Shown here in pieces: positions 35,603 through 47,295 of a stretch of 64,000 bases of DNA. Source of the DNA: Perilla frutescens (taxonomy: Eukaryota > Streptophyta > Magnoliopsida > Lamiales > Lamiaceae). Location: positions 2,006,501 to 2,070,500 of the forward strand of contig BRKX01000006.1 of the NCBI GenBank assembly GCA_026008535.1. Direction: 5' to 3'. Below the pieces are notes generated by a model. That model had not been told where the DNA came from, ran no database searches, and saw only the letters and a list, made by a program, of their open reading frames with translations. Position 1 is the stretch's first letter. Each line of letters opens with the position of its first letter. The translations under genes and the position numbers were made by a program.

Positions 35603-38600
35603 CTAAAAGAAATCAAATTCTAGATAATTATCAGAATTTTGTGGTGCAGCAGGAATAGCTACTGGTGCAATTTTCACACCGGCAGACGCCGGCGGTGCCG
35701 GAATCCTATCAATATCGACCGGCCTCGGGATTTCCGGAGGGCTGGCGCAACGGATCAGAGCCCAGTTCACGCCTTCGAAGAACGGGTGCTGCTTGATCTC
35801 CGTCGCTCCGCGTTTGTAAGCCAGCCTATTCTGCGGCTCCTTCACTAACAAGCCTCTGATGAGATCTCTAGCAGCAAAACTAACCACCGGTGATTCCGGA
35901 AAACGCAGGGGCTGACCCACGACGTTGTATAGTGTAGCTCGATTACCGGATCCCTTGAACGGTGTCTTCCCGAACAATAACTCGTACAAGAAAATCCCGA
36001 ACGTCCACCAGTCCACGGCACTGCCGTGCCCTTCGCCTTTGATGATTTCGGGCGCCAAGTACTCGTGGGTGCCGACGAATGACATTGAGCGCGCATCGGT
36101 CGGCTCGGCTATAAGCTCCGGTAACGGGCTCACTTGGTTTCCAATTTCGTTTTTGGCTTTACGCTCTTTCTTGGATTTACTCGAAAATAGGCGAGGCCCG
36201 AAACATGTAGTGGGCACTATACACGATGGCTGGACACAAGATGGCGCGATGCAAGCAGGTTGGGCGCAGTAAACATTGTTGTTCTTCCGTAGGGGATCTG
36301 GCTCGAGGGATGAGAACTTTATCAGAGTTGGGCTGACAGTACAGCGAAGTGAGAGGTCGAAATCTGATAGCATTATATGCCCGTCGTCTCTCACGAGGAC
36401 ATTTTCAGGCTTGAGGTCACGGTAGACAATGCCGAGCATGTGAAGGTATTCCAAAGCAAGAAGAACCTCGGCTACATAAAACCTACACATGAAAAAGCCC
36501 GAGTTGCACGTTAGGAATTGACTCGATCTTTGTATTAAGCTCACACACGGAAACATGTTCGATGATGATACGTAGAAAATTAAGCTTATAGGCCAAAGTA
36601 GGCCACAGGCAAAAAGACAAGTACACCAAATACATGAGAGAAAAGATATTGGCATTTCACATGAGAAAAAATATGGCATTTCACCGAAGAAAGAACATAA
36701 ATACATGAACCTCAGAAGAAAACACTTGAAAAAGGTATCTGGATGATTAGTAGCACCGGTACAAGAAATATCGAGTCAGCCAACTCGATGTCCAGGATTT
36801 AAACAGTCGACACATCCATTAACAAGTAATAACGGATATAAAAGGTAATAACATCAGAACCCCAGAGGTACTGATATGGACTTATAGTACCATGAAAGAT
36901 ACGTATTCTTAAAATATGCAAGGATGCCATAAAAATAGACAATCTATATGATTTTGACGGGAAGCGAGTACTCTTGGAACAAGCACATACATCTAAAGAA
37001 CCAGGTTGGATTGGGAAACACTTTCCATTGTCAGAGGTTAAATGAAAATAAAAATAAAAAATACAGCATCACGGAAAAAATCGTAGTTAGCTAAATGACA
37101 GTCAAAGTTAATGTAAATATGTAATCTTTAATTTAAGAAGCCAAATGAATGACCACTGACCTTATATTTTGGATTGAATATTTCAGATGTGAGGAAAGGA
37201 TACAGAAAAGAGGATCTCAAATACCTAAAATATTGGGTAAATCCAACAAAAAGGTCGAATAAAAAAAAATTGCACATAGCAAGTGCAAAAAATTATAGAG
37301 GGAACTATTGAACGGTTCAAAATGAGGAGCAGTGGGGAAAGTGCTTCTAAATCCATGCATCAGACATTAATCTACAATCACGATGGGAAACTTTAGCTTA
37401 ACCTTTTTCTTTCATAGACTCACATTTCACATCCAGCAAGGCTGCCAAAATTATGAATGAATCCTAGTGAGGGCAACTGGGCAAGGTTCGTTGAGACAGA
37501 CAACATATCACACTTTATATTTCTATTTGATCTATCGCAAAACGTCTTCTTGCAAGTTAACAAGGTTTCTTCGTCTTGTTTCCAAGGCATAGATGAAGTA
37601 AAGATAAATCTTTTCCAGAAAATAACAACTTCTCGTTAAAACTGGGGAGGTGAGATGGTAGAATTTGAACCTTTAACCTCACCCTTTACACAAGGGATGT
37701 TACACCAATTGGTGAAGCAGAGATACCAAACACATAACTAAGTTAATTGAACATTGATTGCTCACAGAAGTTCATAATAACTATCCTTTACACATTAAGA
37801 TCTACCGTCAACTCTACATGTTAGCGCCAAAAAATAATTAACAAGTATTAGGGAAAGGCCTTCAAACTACATTCAGAATGTAATAAATCAGCAAGGAACA
37901 AATTTTATGTGGTAGAATGACAAGTGTTGAAAAAAACTAATCAAACAAATGAGGAAGCACATGAAATCAAGCTGTACGAGTCATCACTCAAGACAAGATG
38001 CAAAAGTCAAAATGTAAATTTAAGTATAAAAAAACTCACATATGCATTTTAAAAATAAGATTAAAACCATCAGAAAACTTTGAGTTAAGAAAGTGACATA
38101 CTTCACAGCTTGCTCTGAGAAATGCTTTCCCGGTTGCCTTTGCCGAAGCGAATGCAAGTCACCCCCAGGACAGAACTCCATTACCAAACATGAAAATTTT
38201 TCCGTTTCAAAATGAGTATACAAAGATGGAAGGAAAGGATGATCTAGAGACTGCAAAATTTCTCTCTCTGTCTGAGCACGCAACAGTTTCTTGCGACTAG
38301 CTAGGGAAGCTTTGTCCATAACCTTCATCGCAAAGTAACACTTTGTGCCACATAATTCTGATAGATAGACACTCCCAATGTCACCACAGCCCAACTTCTT
38401 CAGCAGTCTAAAGTGCCTCAGATCTAAGCCCCCCTCCTTTGAGCGGACCGCCTGTATTGCTTCCCATCTGACATCATTTGCTTTATGGGGTTTGTTAACA
38501 GCACTGCTGAAGCTGCTGCAAGTGCTTTCATCACTAACATCAGTACTCGTGCTGCCTCGACACAAACTGCTCTTGCCACTCTCAACAAAGTCAACTCGCT

Positions 38601-38982
38601 CACTTATCTTGGGACTTCCACTAGTCTTAGCAAGGCTGCTTGTTCCATCACTAACTTTTGCAGATGCTGAACTATCTTTGACATTTTTCAGATTTGATGT
38701 TTTCTTCTCCTGATCAGCAGTATTCTCACACATTGGAGCTTGCTTAGAATTACCCAAATGTAAGCTTGAGTCTAATTTACCAGCCAAAGAATAAACTGCT
38801 CCCTTTTGGAGCTCATTCTGTAACTTCTTTTCTGCAGTAGAATCTACTGTAATTTTCTTAGAAGCAAGAGTTTCCACATGTCCAGGTAATTCTTTCATAC
38901 CAGTATCCGATTTTCCAGTTTTGCGTGCTTGACTTTTGTTCTGCTTTCCCAAGGAACCCTTGATACATGCTTCTGAGGCCAT
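35603..38982 (-). CDS. D6PK-like AGC-VIII protein kinase, copy A
   Basis: Serine/threonine kinase of the plant AGC-VIIIa group (D6 PROTEIN KINASE family), which phosphorylates PIN auxin efflux carriers at the plasma membrane and activates auxin transport. Two exons: 38102-38982 and 35603-36482, intron GT-AG of 1619 bp, giving 586 residues, close to D6PKL2 as I remember it. N-terminus (1-~185) is Lys/Ser-rich and disordered. The kinase domain shows LGCGDIGSVY, the ATP lysine in FAMKVMDK, the catalytic loop YRDLKPEN, and DFD in place of DFG, a hallmark of AGC-VIII. A Cys/Pro-rich insertion follows (NVYCAQPACIAPSC), then FVGTHEYLAPE and DWWTFGIFLYELL. The C-terminus EFDFF resembles the PDK1-binding motif. 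A 5' UTR intron is likely at 39089-39420. The gene is a tandem paralogue of the one at 48535. Confidence 0.94.
37641..37720 (-). mobile_element. SINE-like element in copy A intron
   Basis: On the minus strand it reads a B-box-like GGTTCAAATTC preceded by CCCTTGTGTAAAGGGTGAGG. The same core, CCCTTGTGTAAAAGGGTGA, followed by GGTTCGAGACC, occurs in the matching intron of copy B in the same orientation. The B box and size suggest a tRNA-derived SINE. Confidence 0.6.
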
Positions 38983-40032
38983 AGGAATGTATATAAACTT
39001 CGCAAATTAAACAGATTCAACGACACCGCTACATAGAGCCAAAATACGAAGTTCGTGCCCCTTCAATATAGAAATCAATCACCATCGTCTGAAATATCAT
39101 CCACATTAGCAGGTCAGTCACAAGATCATGTATACATATGACATATACAAACAAATAAGTACACCAAAGTAAGCCATAACCACCACATATATAGATCAAA
39201 CCCCCCCCCCCCCAAAAAAAACATCAGCAGCCACGCTAAATATATCGAAAAAAATTCGAATGGGAACCAGATTTTTTTTTTTGGGATTCAGACCATCCTT
39301 GTTCACGATCTAACATCAAACTTCTTTTTACCTCAAATTGCAACCGTATCACTTGATCAATGATGAAATAATAAATGTTTCAGATCAGAATCAAATTGCA
39401 GCAACAAGGACTAACTTTACCTAAGAAAAACCTAAATGTAGTCCCCCAAACCACTCTTCATAGTCAAACATTACCAATAATCACCAAATCAGAATATAAA
39501 TGGCTGGAAAAAAAAAAGTGAAGGGCCCATGAAAAACATAGATCTTGAACAGCGAATTCTTCTCTGTCAAAAACCCTACAAATTGGGATCAATAAAACCC
39601 CACAAAAACTCAGAGCTCTAAAAAAAATTAAACCTTGGAGAGGTGCAACTGACCTAGCAAATCTTGGACCACTTTGAAAAGTAAAGCAAGAAAAAGCAGC
39701 CCACAAGAAAAGAGGCAACGTGAAGTCCCAAAGATGAGAACTTTATTGTGCGTTTCACATTAATGTTTATTGCTTTGAAACAGCGGAGGAAAGAAATGAA
39801 AAAGGAAGGCACTTAACTGTATAGAGAGAGAGAGAGAGAGAGAGCCACCCCCACCATCTCTTTCTTCTTCCAAAAATATGTGCGGTGTCTGTGTTGATAG
39901 ATTAAAGAAAAAAGGAAAAGGCTTTGAGAATGCTGAAAGAGAGAGTTGGCCTGTGGGCTATACCAATTCCAATGCACTACTCTAGTTTAATACTACTATT
40001 TCTATCATGTATGTATATGAAGATGCCCTTTG

Positions 40033-40070
<38 letters not shown>

Positions 40071-40199
40071 GTAAAGTAAAGCTTTACATGTTGAATGATT
40101 TCAATGAATTTTGTCGCCAAATTTACAAAGCTCCGTGGATAGCACAATGGCCTCCAAATGCTCCAACCTGTCCCTCACGCTTTGAAGGACGGCTACAGA

Positions 40200-40200
<1 letters not shown>
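38983..40200 (-). promoter_or_regulatory. 5' region of kinase copy A: UTR intron and CT tracts
   Basis: Alignment by eye with the region before copy B shows conserved blocks: the acceptor near 39089 and the donor at 39420 of a probable 5' UTR intron (about 332 bp), then shared sequence such as CTTCTTCCAAAAATATGTG and GTGGGCTATACCAATTCCAA. GA tracts (CT in gene sense) lie at about 39826-39843, 40036-40067 and 40208-40232. A homopolymer block of C then A occurs at 39199-39221. Confidence 0.6.
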
Positions 40201-40232
<32 letters not shown>

Positions 40233-41191
40233 GTGAAATAATTGGAACAATGCATAAATAAATAAATATATTTGAATTTCTTTTTACTAATTAGATTTTC
40301 AAATACTCGGTTTGATTCAATATTTCAATTGCATCTTTGAACTTTTATATTATACTATAATTGATTTGTCAAATTGTGGATTAACTTTTTTGGTTACTTT
40401 TTGGGGATCGATATGGTTATAATGATTATGCATGACGTTACAACAAGTTAATATTTATTAGATCTTGCTGTTTACCGAGGAAGATCTATAATTTGTAAAT
40501 TGTAATTTCATCTTAAGCATTAATTCATTGTATGTGAATATAAATTTCAATGTAAATTTTTGAAATTTACCCATATAAACTGTAAATAGACGGGTGGTTA
40601 ATCTATTTGATTTAATGAATCTAAAACAAATAGGCATTTGAGCTTGAGTTTGAAAATTAGCTTTTTCACTAGGGTAATAATTAATTGTATTTTATTTTGT
40701 TTAGCATGTTTTCCTCTTTCTTTCGTATTTTTATTTTTAATATGTATTGAGTTGGAATAAGTAATGCCTCATCATCCCAAGTTGGTAGGCCTTCCTCATC
40801 CATTCTTCTTGCATGTTGTCATTTTTTTATCAATGTGTAAATTACACTTTAATACCTATATTTTAGATATCTTTTTAAAAATAATTAATTTTTTTTTAAA
40901 ATTAATAAAATGGTACCCGCTTTTAATTTTTTTTTGTAAATCTAACATTTAATCAATTTTACGGTCTGAAAATCGTACGTAATTAATTGTATTTTAATAT
41001 TCTTATTTCTCCAGCCACGTAGAAAATATTCATCCAATAAATAAATTTTAAATTACAATCAATTACGTACAATTTTCGAGCCGTAAAATTGATTGAATGT
41101 TATATTTGCAAATTATTTGAAAAGGTGAGTACTGTTTTGTTAATTTTCAAAAAGTAGGTCATTTTTTAAAAGGTATCCAAAATATAGGTAT

Positions 41192-41802
41192 TGTAGTGGT
41201 CATTTTTCGTCAACCTAAAATGCTGGCCCAAAAGGGTTGAGCGATAGCGTACAATCGGTATTCCAATAGACAAGCGTTCAATTTTAAATTTGAGTTAACG
41301 ATCAGTTCCGCCTTATCCGGTAAGATTGACGGGTTCAGAGGAGTCGGCACGTCTTTCAACCTCCTCCGCGATCCTCGCAAACCCTAGCTGCTACCTCCAC
41401 CTTTAAAAGGAGACCCCCATCCTCATTTGACGGGTACGCTGAAATACCCACAAGCTTCACATCACACTCTAAGAATACTGAGCTCACAATTTTCTAGGTT
41501 AATTCCACCCTGGCGATTCAACATCCGGCCTTCTTCCTACATTCTTCCAGGATCGAACGGCATTTTCCTAGATTTCTAGTCACGTTCTGGATAAAGATTA
41601 TCGTCATTAAGCACCTTAATTATTTAATTATTCCGTATTTTGTTTCTTTCTACACTTCTTCTTTTCCTGACTTGAGCGTCGGAGGCCCAACGATCGTCAA
41701 CCCCCCGACAGTCTTTGGCTCTTACGGTGTTTTCTGTTTTTGTTTCACAGATTGGCCGCTGCTCCGGACTGAATCAATTAATTGCAGATTTCCGGATCTA
41801 CA
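41192..41802 (+). repeat. 5' LTR
   Basis: 611 bp, TG...CA ends, equal in length to the 3' LTR and differing from it by nine transitions and no indel. It contains the block GACTTGAGCGTCGGAG, repeated inside the element near 44434. Confidence 0.97.
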
Positions 41803-41805
41803 ATT

Positions 41806-41823
41806 TGGCGCCCACCGTGGGGC
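41806..41823 (+). other. primer binding site (tRNA-Lys type)
   Basis: TGGCGCCCACCGTGGGGC begins three bases after the 5' LTR. It is complementary to the 3' end of plant tRNA-Lys as I remember it (…CCCCACGGTGGGCG plus CCA). Confidence 0.8.
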
Positions 41824-41845
41824 AGTGATCTATTCGTGAAACGAA

Positions 41846-44155
41846 ATGACAACGCCTAATGAGAGTCGCAGAGATGAAAAAGGACCCCAGCAAGATGGCA
41901 GAATCGCTACGCCTTCGCCCGATGTTGATCTGTCGCTGGCTGATGTTCTGAGGAATATACAGCATCAAATGGCAAACACCACGGGGGAGTTAGCGCTTTT
42001 GAGATCAGAGAACGCTTCACTCCGCAGTAAACTTGAAGATCTGACCATCAATGACAACACGCGTCATCTAAACTACATCAAACCCACCAATCTGTTCGGC
42101 GAGCCAAATTTGGTATACTCTGAGCGTCGTCGTTCTGTTACTTTTACTGATCCATTTATTACAGGTACTAGCGCGTCAGCACAGAAGGTAGACACCAGAC
42201 AACAAATGGAAGAAAGCCCGCTAAGGCCACCTCCAGGGTTTGAGTATCATGCTTCTGGACAGGAAAGGTTCCGATGCCAGACCCTCGAGCAAGAAAGGGT
42301 TGAACAGCAGCGCAGGTTCAACCAGGGATTCGATCAGAGAATGATCGATCACCCAAGTGAATTGGAGCAACGACTGGCTGATATCGAGGCAATGATAACG
42401 CGAATTCCCGGTGTACCTCTACCAATCCGCAAGGCTGCACCAAATAGCTTTGCTGACTCACCGTTCGTGGACGAAATTGGGTTAACAGAGATGCCGTCAA
42501 AGTTCACCCTACCATCTATGAAGTTATTTAACGGAACCTCAGATCCAGATGACCATATCGCACAGTATAAATAGAAGATGTTCATCGCAGCACTACCAAA
42601 GTACCTCAAAAAAGCCTGCATGTGCAAGGGTTTTAGGTCCAGCCTATCAGGAGCCGCACTGCAGTGGTTCACGAACCTTCCTAACGCTTCGATTGGATCA
42701 TTTGCACAACTCACAGATCTTTTCGTAGAACAATTTGCCAACAGCCGGAAAATTGAGAAACATTCAGATGACCTCTACGCCATTATTCAGTATCCAAATG
42801 AAACACTTAGGAATTATGTTGCACGGTTCAATAGAGAGAAGGTAGAGATACCAGGCTGCAACGCTGACACCGCCATATCAGCCTTCAGAAAGGGGCTAAA
42901 GAGGGATTCAGACCTTTACAAAGAACTCACAAAGTACCCGTGTAAGACAATGGATGATATTTTAGCAAAGGCATGGGCACAAATTAAGTGGGAGGAAGAC
43001 GAAGACCAGTATTATCGACCCAAGCCAAGAGGTCGAGATGAAGGAAGAGACTCCCGCAGAAATGATAGAAGAAGAACCGACCCTTACCCCCGCAATGATT
43101 GCTACAAACCTCAAGGCCGAGAGGATATTTCAGATCCATATGATCGACGCTTGCCAGAATACAACCTGTGCATCACACCCTCAGAAGCCGTCAATGCCTT
43201 GAAGGAACTTGGTAGTACAGTGAAACGGCCGCCCAAGATGAGGAGTTCAGATCATGAACGTGACAGAACAAAGTACTGTGAATTCCACAAAGACCATGGC
43301 CATATGACAGATGACTGTATTGCATTGCGTCTCGAAATCATCGACCTACTCAAGCGAGGCCATTTGAAAGATTTGCTGACTGATAAGGGGAAGCAGACCT
43401 TCGGCAAAAATGATGAGAACTTAAGGGATCCGCCAAAGCCCCCACCAATTGAGCATGTGATTAATTGCATAACTGGAGGATCCGAGGTTAGCGGAGTATC
43501 TCAGGCATCAGCAAAACGGCATTGCAGATCTCTTAAATACACGCCTATGATACCAAAGCCCGATACCGAAATGGAACTCATAACTTTGAGTTTCACCAAC
43601 AGCGAAGCTTCTGAACTCTCACACCCGCACCACGATGCACTTGTTATTTCAGTCCTTATTTCTAACTGCATGATCAAGAGGACTCTCATTGATGGTGGGA
43701 GTTCGACTAATGTCATTTTTTTATCTACTTTGAAAGGAATGCAGGTCCCCGAGGCTAACATCGTCAAAAAATCAATGACCTTGATTGGATTCAGCGGCGA
43801 GCACAAAGCCACCATAGGTGAAATTACACTACCTGTGTATACGGAAGGGGTTAACCTACACACCAAGTTTCAAATTATCGATGCACCCTTAGCATACAAC
43901 GTCATCCTGGGGAGACCTTGGATTCACGAACTAAAAGATGTACCCTTGACCTACCACCAAGTCATACGCTTCCCAACCCCATGGGGAATCAGGCAGATCT
44001 GTGGAGAGCAAATCACATCAAGAGACTGCTACAGATCGGCTTTCAAGACTAACCACATGCAGGTACAAGAAGTAAACCAAATTGATGAGGCATCGACGTC
44101 AAACTCAAAATATGAATGTGGAGAAAGCTCAAATTCAAAATATAAGCATGGATAA
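41846..44155 (+). pseudogene. gag-pro: gag-protease frame of the retrotransposon, interrupted
   Basis: A single reading frame runs from the ATG at 41846 to a TAA at 44153-44155, but it has an in-frame TAG at 42572-42574, splitting it into 242 and about 526 codons without a frameshift. The second part holds the gag domain (QWFTNLPNASIGSFAQL), a zinc-knuckle-like Cys/His cluster at 43277 onward (CEFHKDHGHMTDDC), and an aspartic protease with the DGGSS active-site motif at 43691-43705 and ILGRPWIH later. The domain order is that of Tat-like Ty3/gypsy elements. It is probably not translated as a full protein. Confidence 0.88.
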
Positions 44156-44378
44156 AGTTCAGGGTCGACCTCCTACGTCGAGCCCGAGATGGAAGATCTC
44201 GATGAAGTACAGATTCACCTCGACTCCCCAGACCACGTCGTTCAAATTGGGTCGAGGTTGTAGGTCGATCCTGATCACCAAGGTGGTATGAAATGGGGCT
44301 TACAAGCTGCAAACTGTTGAAGGCAGAGAAAGTGCAAATAGCTGGAACGCAGTTCACCTCAAGCAGTATCATTTCTAA
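44156..44378 (+). pseudogene. pol stubs around a large internal deletion
   Basis: After the TAA at 44153 the same frame continues to a TAG at 44261-44263 and encodes residues resembling the linker just before reverse transcriptase (EVQIHLDSPDHVVQIGS). At 44295-44378, in another frame, follow residues like the extreme C-terminus of gypsy polyproteins (GAYKLQTVEGRE, then SWNAVHLKQYHF and stop). All of reverse transcriptase, RNase H and integrase between them is absent, so the deletion junction lies near 44264-44294. Confidence 0.75.
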
Positions 44379-45134
44379 ACTCTTGGCTAAATCTCTCAAG
44401 TTTTGTCTTGTTTATTTTTTAAACTCACCACTGACTTGAGCGTCGGAGGGTCGATGGATTAGCCATCGACCATCTAACCTTGCCGCCTACAGGTTGAAAA
44501 TCAATGTTGACAACTCAAATCAAATAAGAACAATCGTGTAGATCTCAAACGCACGCTAGGGTCAGCGCCGAGTACGATAAAGAGCAAAAAATGGTTTTGC
44601 ACTCCGAAGACGAAAAATGTCATTGATGTCAACCTTGACACGACTTCAGAGACAAAATTCTCGAACAATGTTCGATACCATGTCTCTAAGGCATGATTCA
44701 ACCTGAATGCAAAGTTCAGCCTCGAGTCAAGATAAATTGCATTTAAAGTGCATGTCTATTTGTATATTCTAGCCTTATTATATCGACCTTGTAATCAATT
44801 ATCTACAACGTCATTTATGTTTCGGGATTGATCAAAATTTGAGACTCGGATAAGCAATAAATCAACCTTAAATTCGATCTTCTACAATGATAAATCTCAT
44901 CATGTTGGTCAACCCTCGTCATTGTCAAAATGATCGACCCTAGGGTCTATTAAATTAAAAGTCGACCTCTATGCTACTTTCTCCGCAAAATTGTCGACCC
45001 CAGAGTCGACAAACTCTTATATCTCCAAGTAGACCCTTTTCATGTGATAGTCTTATGCAGTTGATTTTGACCCTTAAAAAAAAAACTGGAGGGGGTCGAC
45101 CCTAGGGTCGATCAACCTTAAAAAAAAAAAAAAA

Positions 45135-45490
45135 GACCTCAGGGTCTACAGCGTACCCTAGGGTCTACTGCGTACCCTAGGGTCTGCTACGTCAAAAATC
45201 GACCTCAGGGTCTACAGCATACCCTAGGGTCTGCTACGTCAAAAATCGACCTTAGGGTCTACAGCGTACCCTAGGGTCTACTGCGTACCCTAGGGTCTGC
45301 TACGTCAAAAATCGACCTCAGGGTCTACAGCGTACCCTAGGGTCTGCTACGTCAAAAATCGACCTCAGGGTCTACAGCGTACCCTAGGGTCTACTGCGTA
45401 CCCTAGGGTCTATTACGTCAAAAATCAACCTCAGGGTCTACAGCGTACCCTAGGGTCCACTACGCACCTTAGGGTCTACTACGTCAAAAA
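45135..45490. repeat. higher-order minisatellite, alternating 66- and 47-bp units
   Basis: Units begin GACCTCAGGGTCTACAG (or a one-base variant) at 45135, 45201, 45248, 45314, 45361 and about 45427, so spacings are 66, 47, 66, 47, 66. The long unit has one extra 19-bp ACCCTAGGGTCTACTGCGT block. The palindromic word CCCTAGGG recurs throughout. It lies in the untranslated 3' half of the retrotransposon. Confidence 0.95.
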
Positions 45491-45609
45491 TCGACCATAT
45501 GGTCTACTAAGCCAAATGTCGACCTTAGGGTCTTAAAAGCATCAAGGTCAATCCCATGTGCGTTTGGCAAACAATAGTGACTTATGATAAGTAATATTAG
45601 ATTTACGGT

Positions 45610-45990
45610 GTTCGATCTTACGGTTTGCTTTCAAAGCCTCGATCGTCCTACCTTACAGCTTGCGCTCAAAGCTTAGGCGTTCGACCTCCAGGTTATTTTA
45701 TAACTTGGGTCGTTCAGCTTCATAGCCCATACTCGGGGCTTCGATGTTCGATCTTACGGTTTGCTTTCAAAGCCTCGATCGTCCTACCTTACAGCTTGCA
45801 CTCAAAGCTTAGGCGTTCGACCTCCAAGTTATTTTATGACTTGGGTCGTTCAGCTTCATAACCCATACTCGGGGCTTCGGTGTTCGATCTTATGGTTTGC
45901 TTTCAAAACCTCGATCGTCCTACCTTAGAGCTTGCGCTCAAAGCTTAGACATTCGACCTCTAAGGTCATTTTCATTTATTGGGGCGATCT
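45610..45990. repeat. 136-bp tandem array in the retrotransposon
   Basis: GTTCGATCTTACGGTTTGCT starts at 45610 and 45746, and with one change at 45882. Spacing is exactly 136 bp, about 2.7 units. Each contains CTCGATCGTCCTACCTTA and CATACTCGGGGCTTCG. Confidence 0.95.
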
Positions 45991-46103
45991 TTTCTAATTT
46001 TTACTTGGGCTCGATGTTCGACATCATGATGAACGTCTTATGTCCTTACCTGTTTATTTGCATTACGATTCATTGTCCAGCTCTCATGCTGAAACCTAGA
46101 CAA

Positions 46104-46115
46104 TGAGGGGCTAAC
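46104..46115 (+). other. polypurine tract region
   Basis: TGAGGGGCTAAC precedes the 3' LTR directly; the GAGGGG core is the likely plus-strand primer. Confidence 0.6.
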
Positions 46116-46726
46116 TGTAGTGGTCATTTTTCGTCAACCTAAAATGCTGGCCCAAAAGGGTTGAGCGATAGCGTACAATCGGTATTCCAATAGACAAGCA
46201 TTCAATTTTAAATTTGAGTTAACGATCAGTTCCGCCTTATCCGGTAAGATTGACGGGTTCAGAGGAGTCGGCACGTCTTTCAACCTCCTCCGCGATCCTC
46301 GCAAACCCTAGCTGCTATCTCCACCTTTAAAAGGAGACCCTCATCCTCATTTGACGGGTACGCTGAAATACCCACAAGCTTCACATCACACCCTAAGAAT
46401 ACTGAGCTCACAATTTTCTAGGTTAATTCCACCCCGGCGATTCAACATCCGGCCTTCTTCCTACATTCTTCCAGGATCGAACAGCATTTCCCTAGATTTC
46501 TAGTCACGTTTTGGATAAAGATTATCGTCATTAAGCACCTTAATTATTTAATTATTCCGTATTTTGTTTCTTTCTACACTTCTTCTTTTCCTGACTTGAG
46601 CGTCGGAGGCCCAACGATCGTCAACCCCCCGACGGTCTTTGGCTCTTACGGTGTTTTCTGTTTTTGTTTCACAGATTGGCCGCTGCTCCGGACTGAATCA
46701 ATTAATTGCAGATTTCCGGATCTACA
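46116..46726 (+). repeat. 3' LTR
   Basis: 611 bp, identical in length to the 5' LTR, ends TACA, followed by the GGTAT target duplication. Confidence 0.97.
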
Positions 46727-46788
46727 GGTATCAAAGTATAATTTACCCACATGCAAATTTATATCATCATATGTTGTATATTATTATT

Positions 46789-47241
46789 AAGGATAATTTT
46801 ACTTTTGAAATTAAAATATGGTCAAAACACTTTAGTTCCAAATTTTATTTTTTCGACTTTTCTAGTCACGAAACTAACAATCTGCCTCACAACTATTTGG
46901 GGATGATAATTTTAGACTACAAAAATCGAGAAAATAAAATTTAGGACAAAATATATAAATTGAGATCGAAAAAATTTGTAGAGGATACAAATACTATTGG
47001 ATATTTTGTTGAAAAAATGAAATCAACATGTAATGTATGTATATATCAGGCGATTATAACATACATGATATAATGATTTTGACTTTTGTGATCCCAAATT
47101 TTATTTTTTGACAATTTTTGTTCCAAAATTAACATCCCTAAACAGTTGATGTAAATTGTTAGTTTTGGGACAAAAAAAAAGTCAAATGTGAGACTAAAAG
47201 TGTTTTGATCTAATTTATTAGGACAAAAGGTGAAATTATCC

Positions 47242-47243
<2 letters not shown>
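46789..47243. mobile_element. foldback MITE
   Basis: It starts AAGGATAATTTTACTTTTGA and ends with the inverse of AAGGATAATTTCACCTTTTG. Arms of about 170 bp match imperfectly (GGTCAAAACACTTTAGT against ACTAAAAGTGTTTTGATC; AAACTAACAATCTGC against its inverse). Both outer flanks are ATT repeats, so the target duplication is ambiguous. Confidence 0.75.

Positions 47244-47294
<51 letters not shown>
47243..47294. repeat. (ATT)n microsatellite
   Basis: About 16 to 17 units next to the foldback element. Confidence 0.97.

Positions 47295-47295
<1 letters not shown>

Larger units (their letters stand above)
41192..46726 (+). mobile_element. non-autonomous Ty3/gypsy (Tat-like) LTR retrotransposon
   Basis: Two 611-bp LTRs (41192-41802 and 46116-46726) enclose 4313 bp, with the 5-bp duplication GGTAT at 41187-41191 and 46727-46731. 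The LTRs start TGTAG and end TACA. A primer site follows the 5' LTR and a purine tract precedes the 3' LTR. Inside are a gag-protease frame, short stubs of the start and the end of pol, and two tandem arrays. Reverse transcriptase, RNase H and integrase are missing, so it depended on a partner. The two LTRs differ at nine sites, all transitions (1.5%). Confidence 0.97.
40835..46748. mobile_element. inverted-repeat MITE interrupted by the LTR retrotransposon
   Basis: The left part 40835-41191 and the right part 46727-46748 together form a MITE of about 374 bp. The left end GTGTAAATTACACTTTAATA and right end (reverse complement GGGTAAATTATACTTTGATA) are inverted, and the arms continue inward over about 170 bp (TTTACGGTCTGAAAATCGTACG against CGTACAATTTTCGAGCCGTAAA). 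An uninterrupted relative lies at 59981-60360. Joining the flanks over the GGTAT duplication matches that relative, which confirms the nesting. Confidence 0.85.

Noticed and set aside
42318..43866. Minus-strand open frames inside the retrotransposon
   Set aside because: They are antisense to the gag-protease frame and show no family resemblance.
45135..45990. Regular direct repeats resembling a CRISPR array
   Set aside because: Units are contiguous or contain related sequence rather than unique spacers, they lie inside a plant LTR retrotransposon, and no cas genes exist here.
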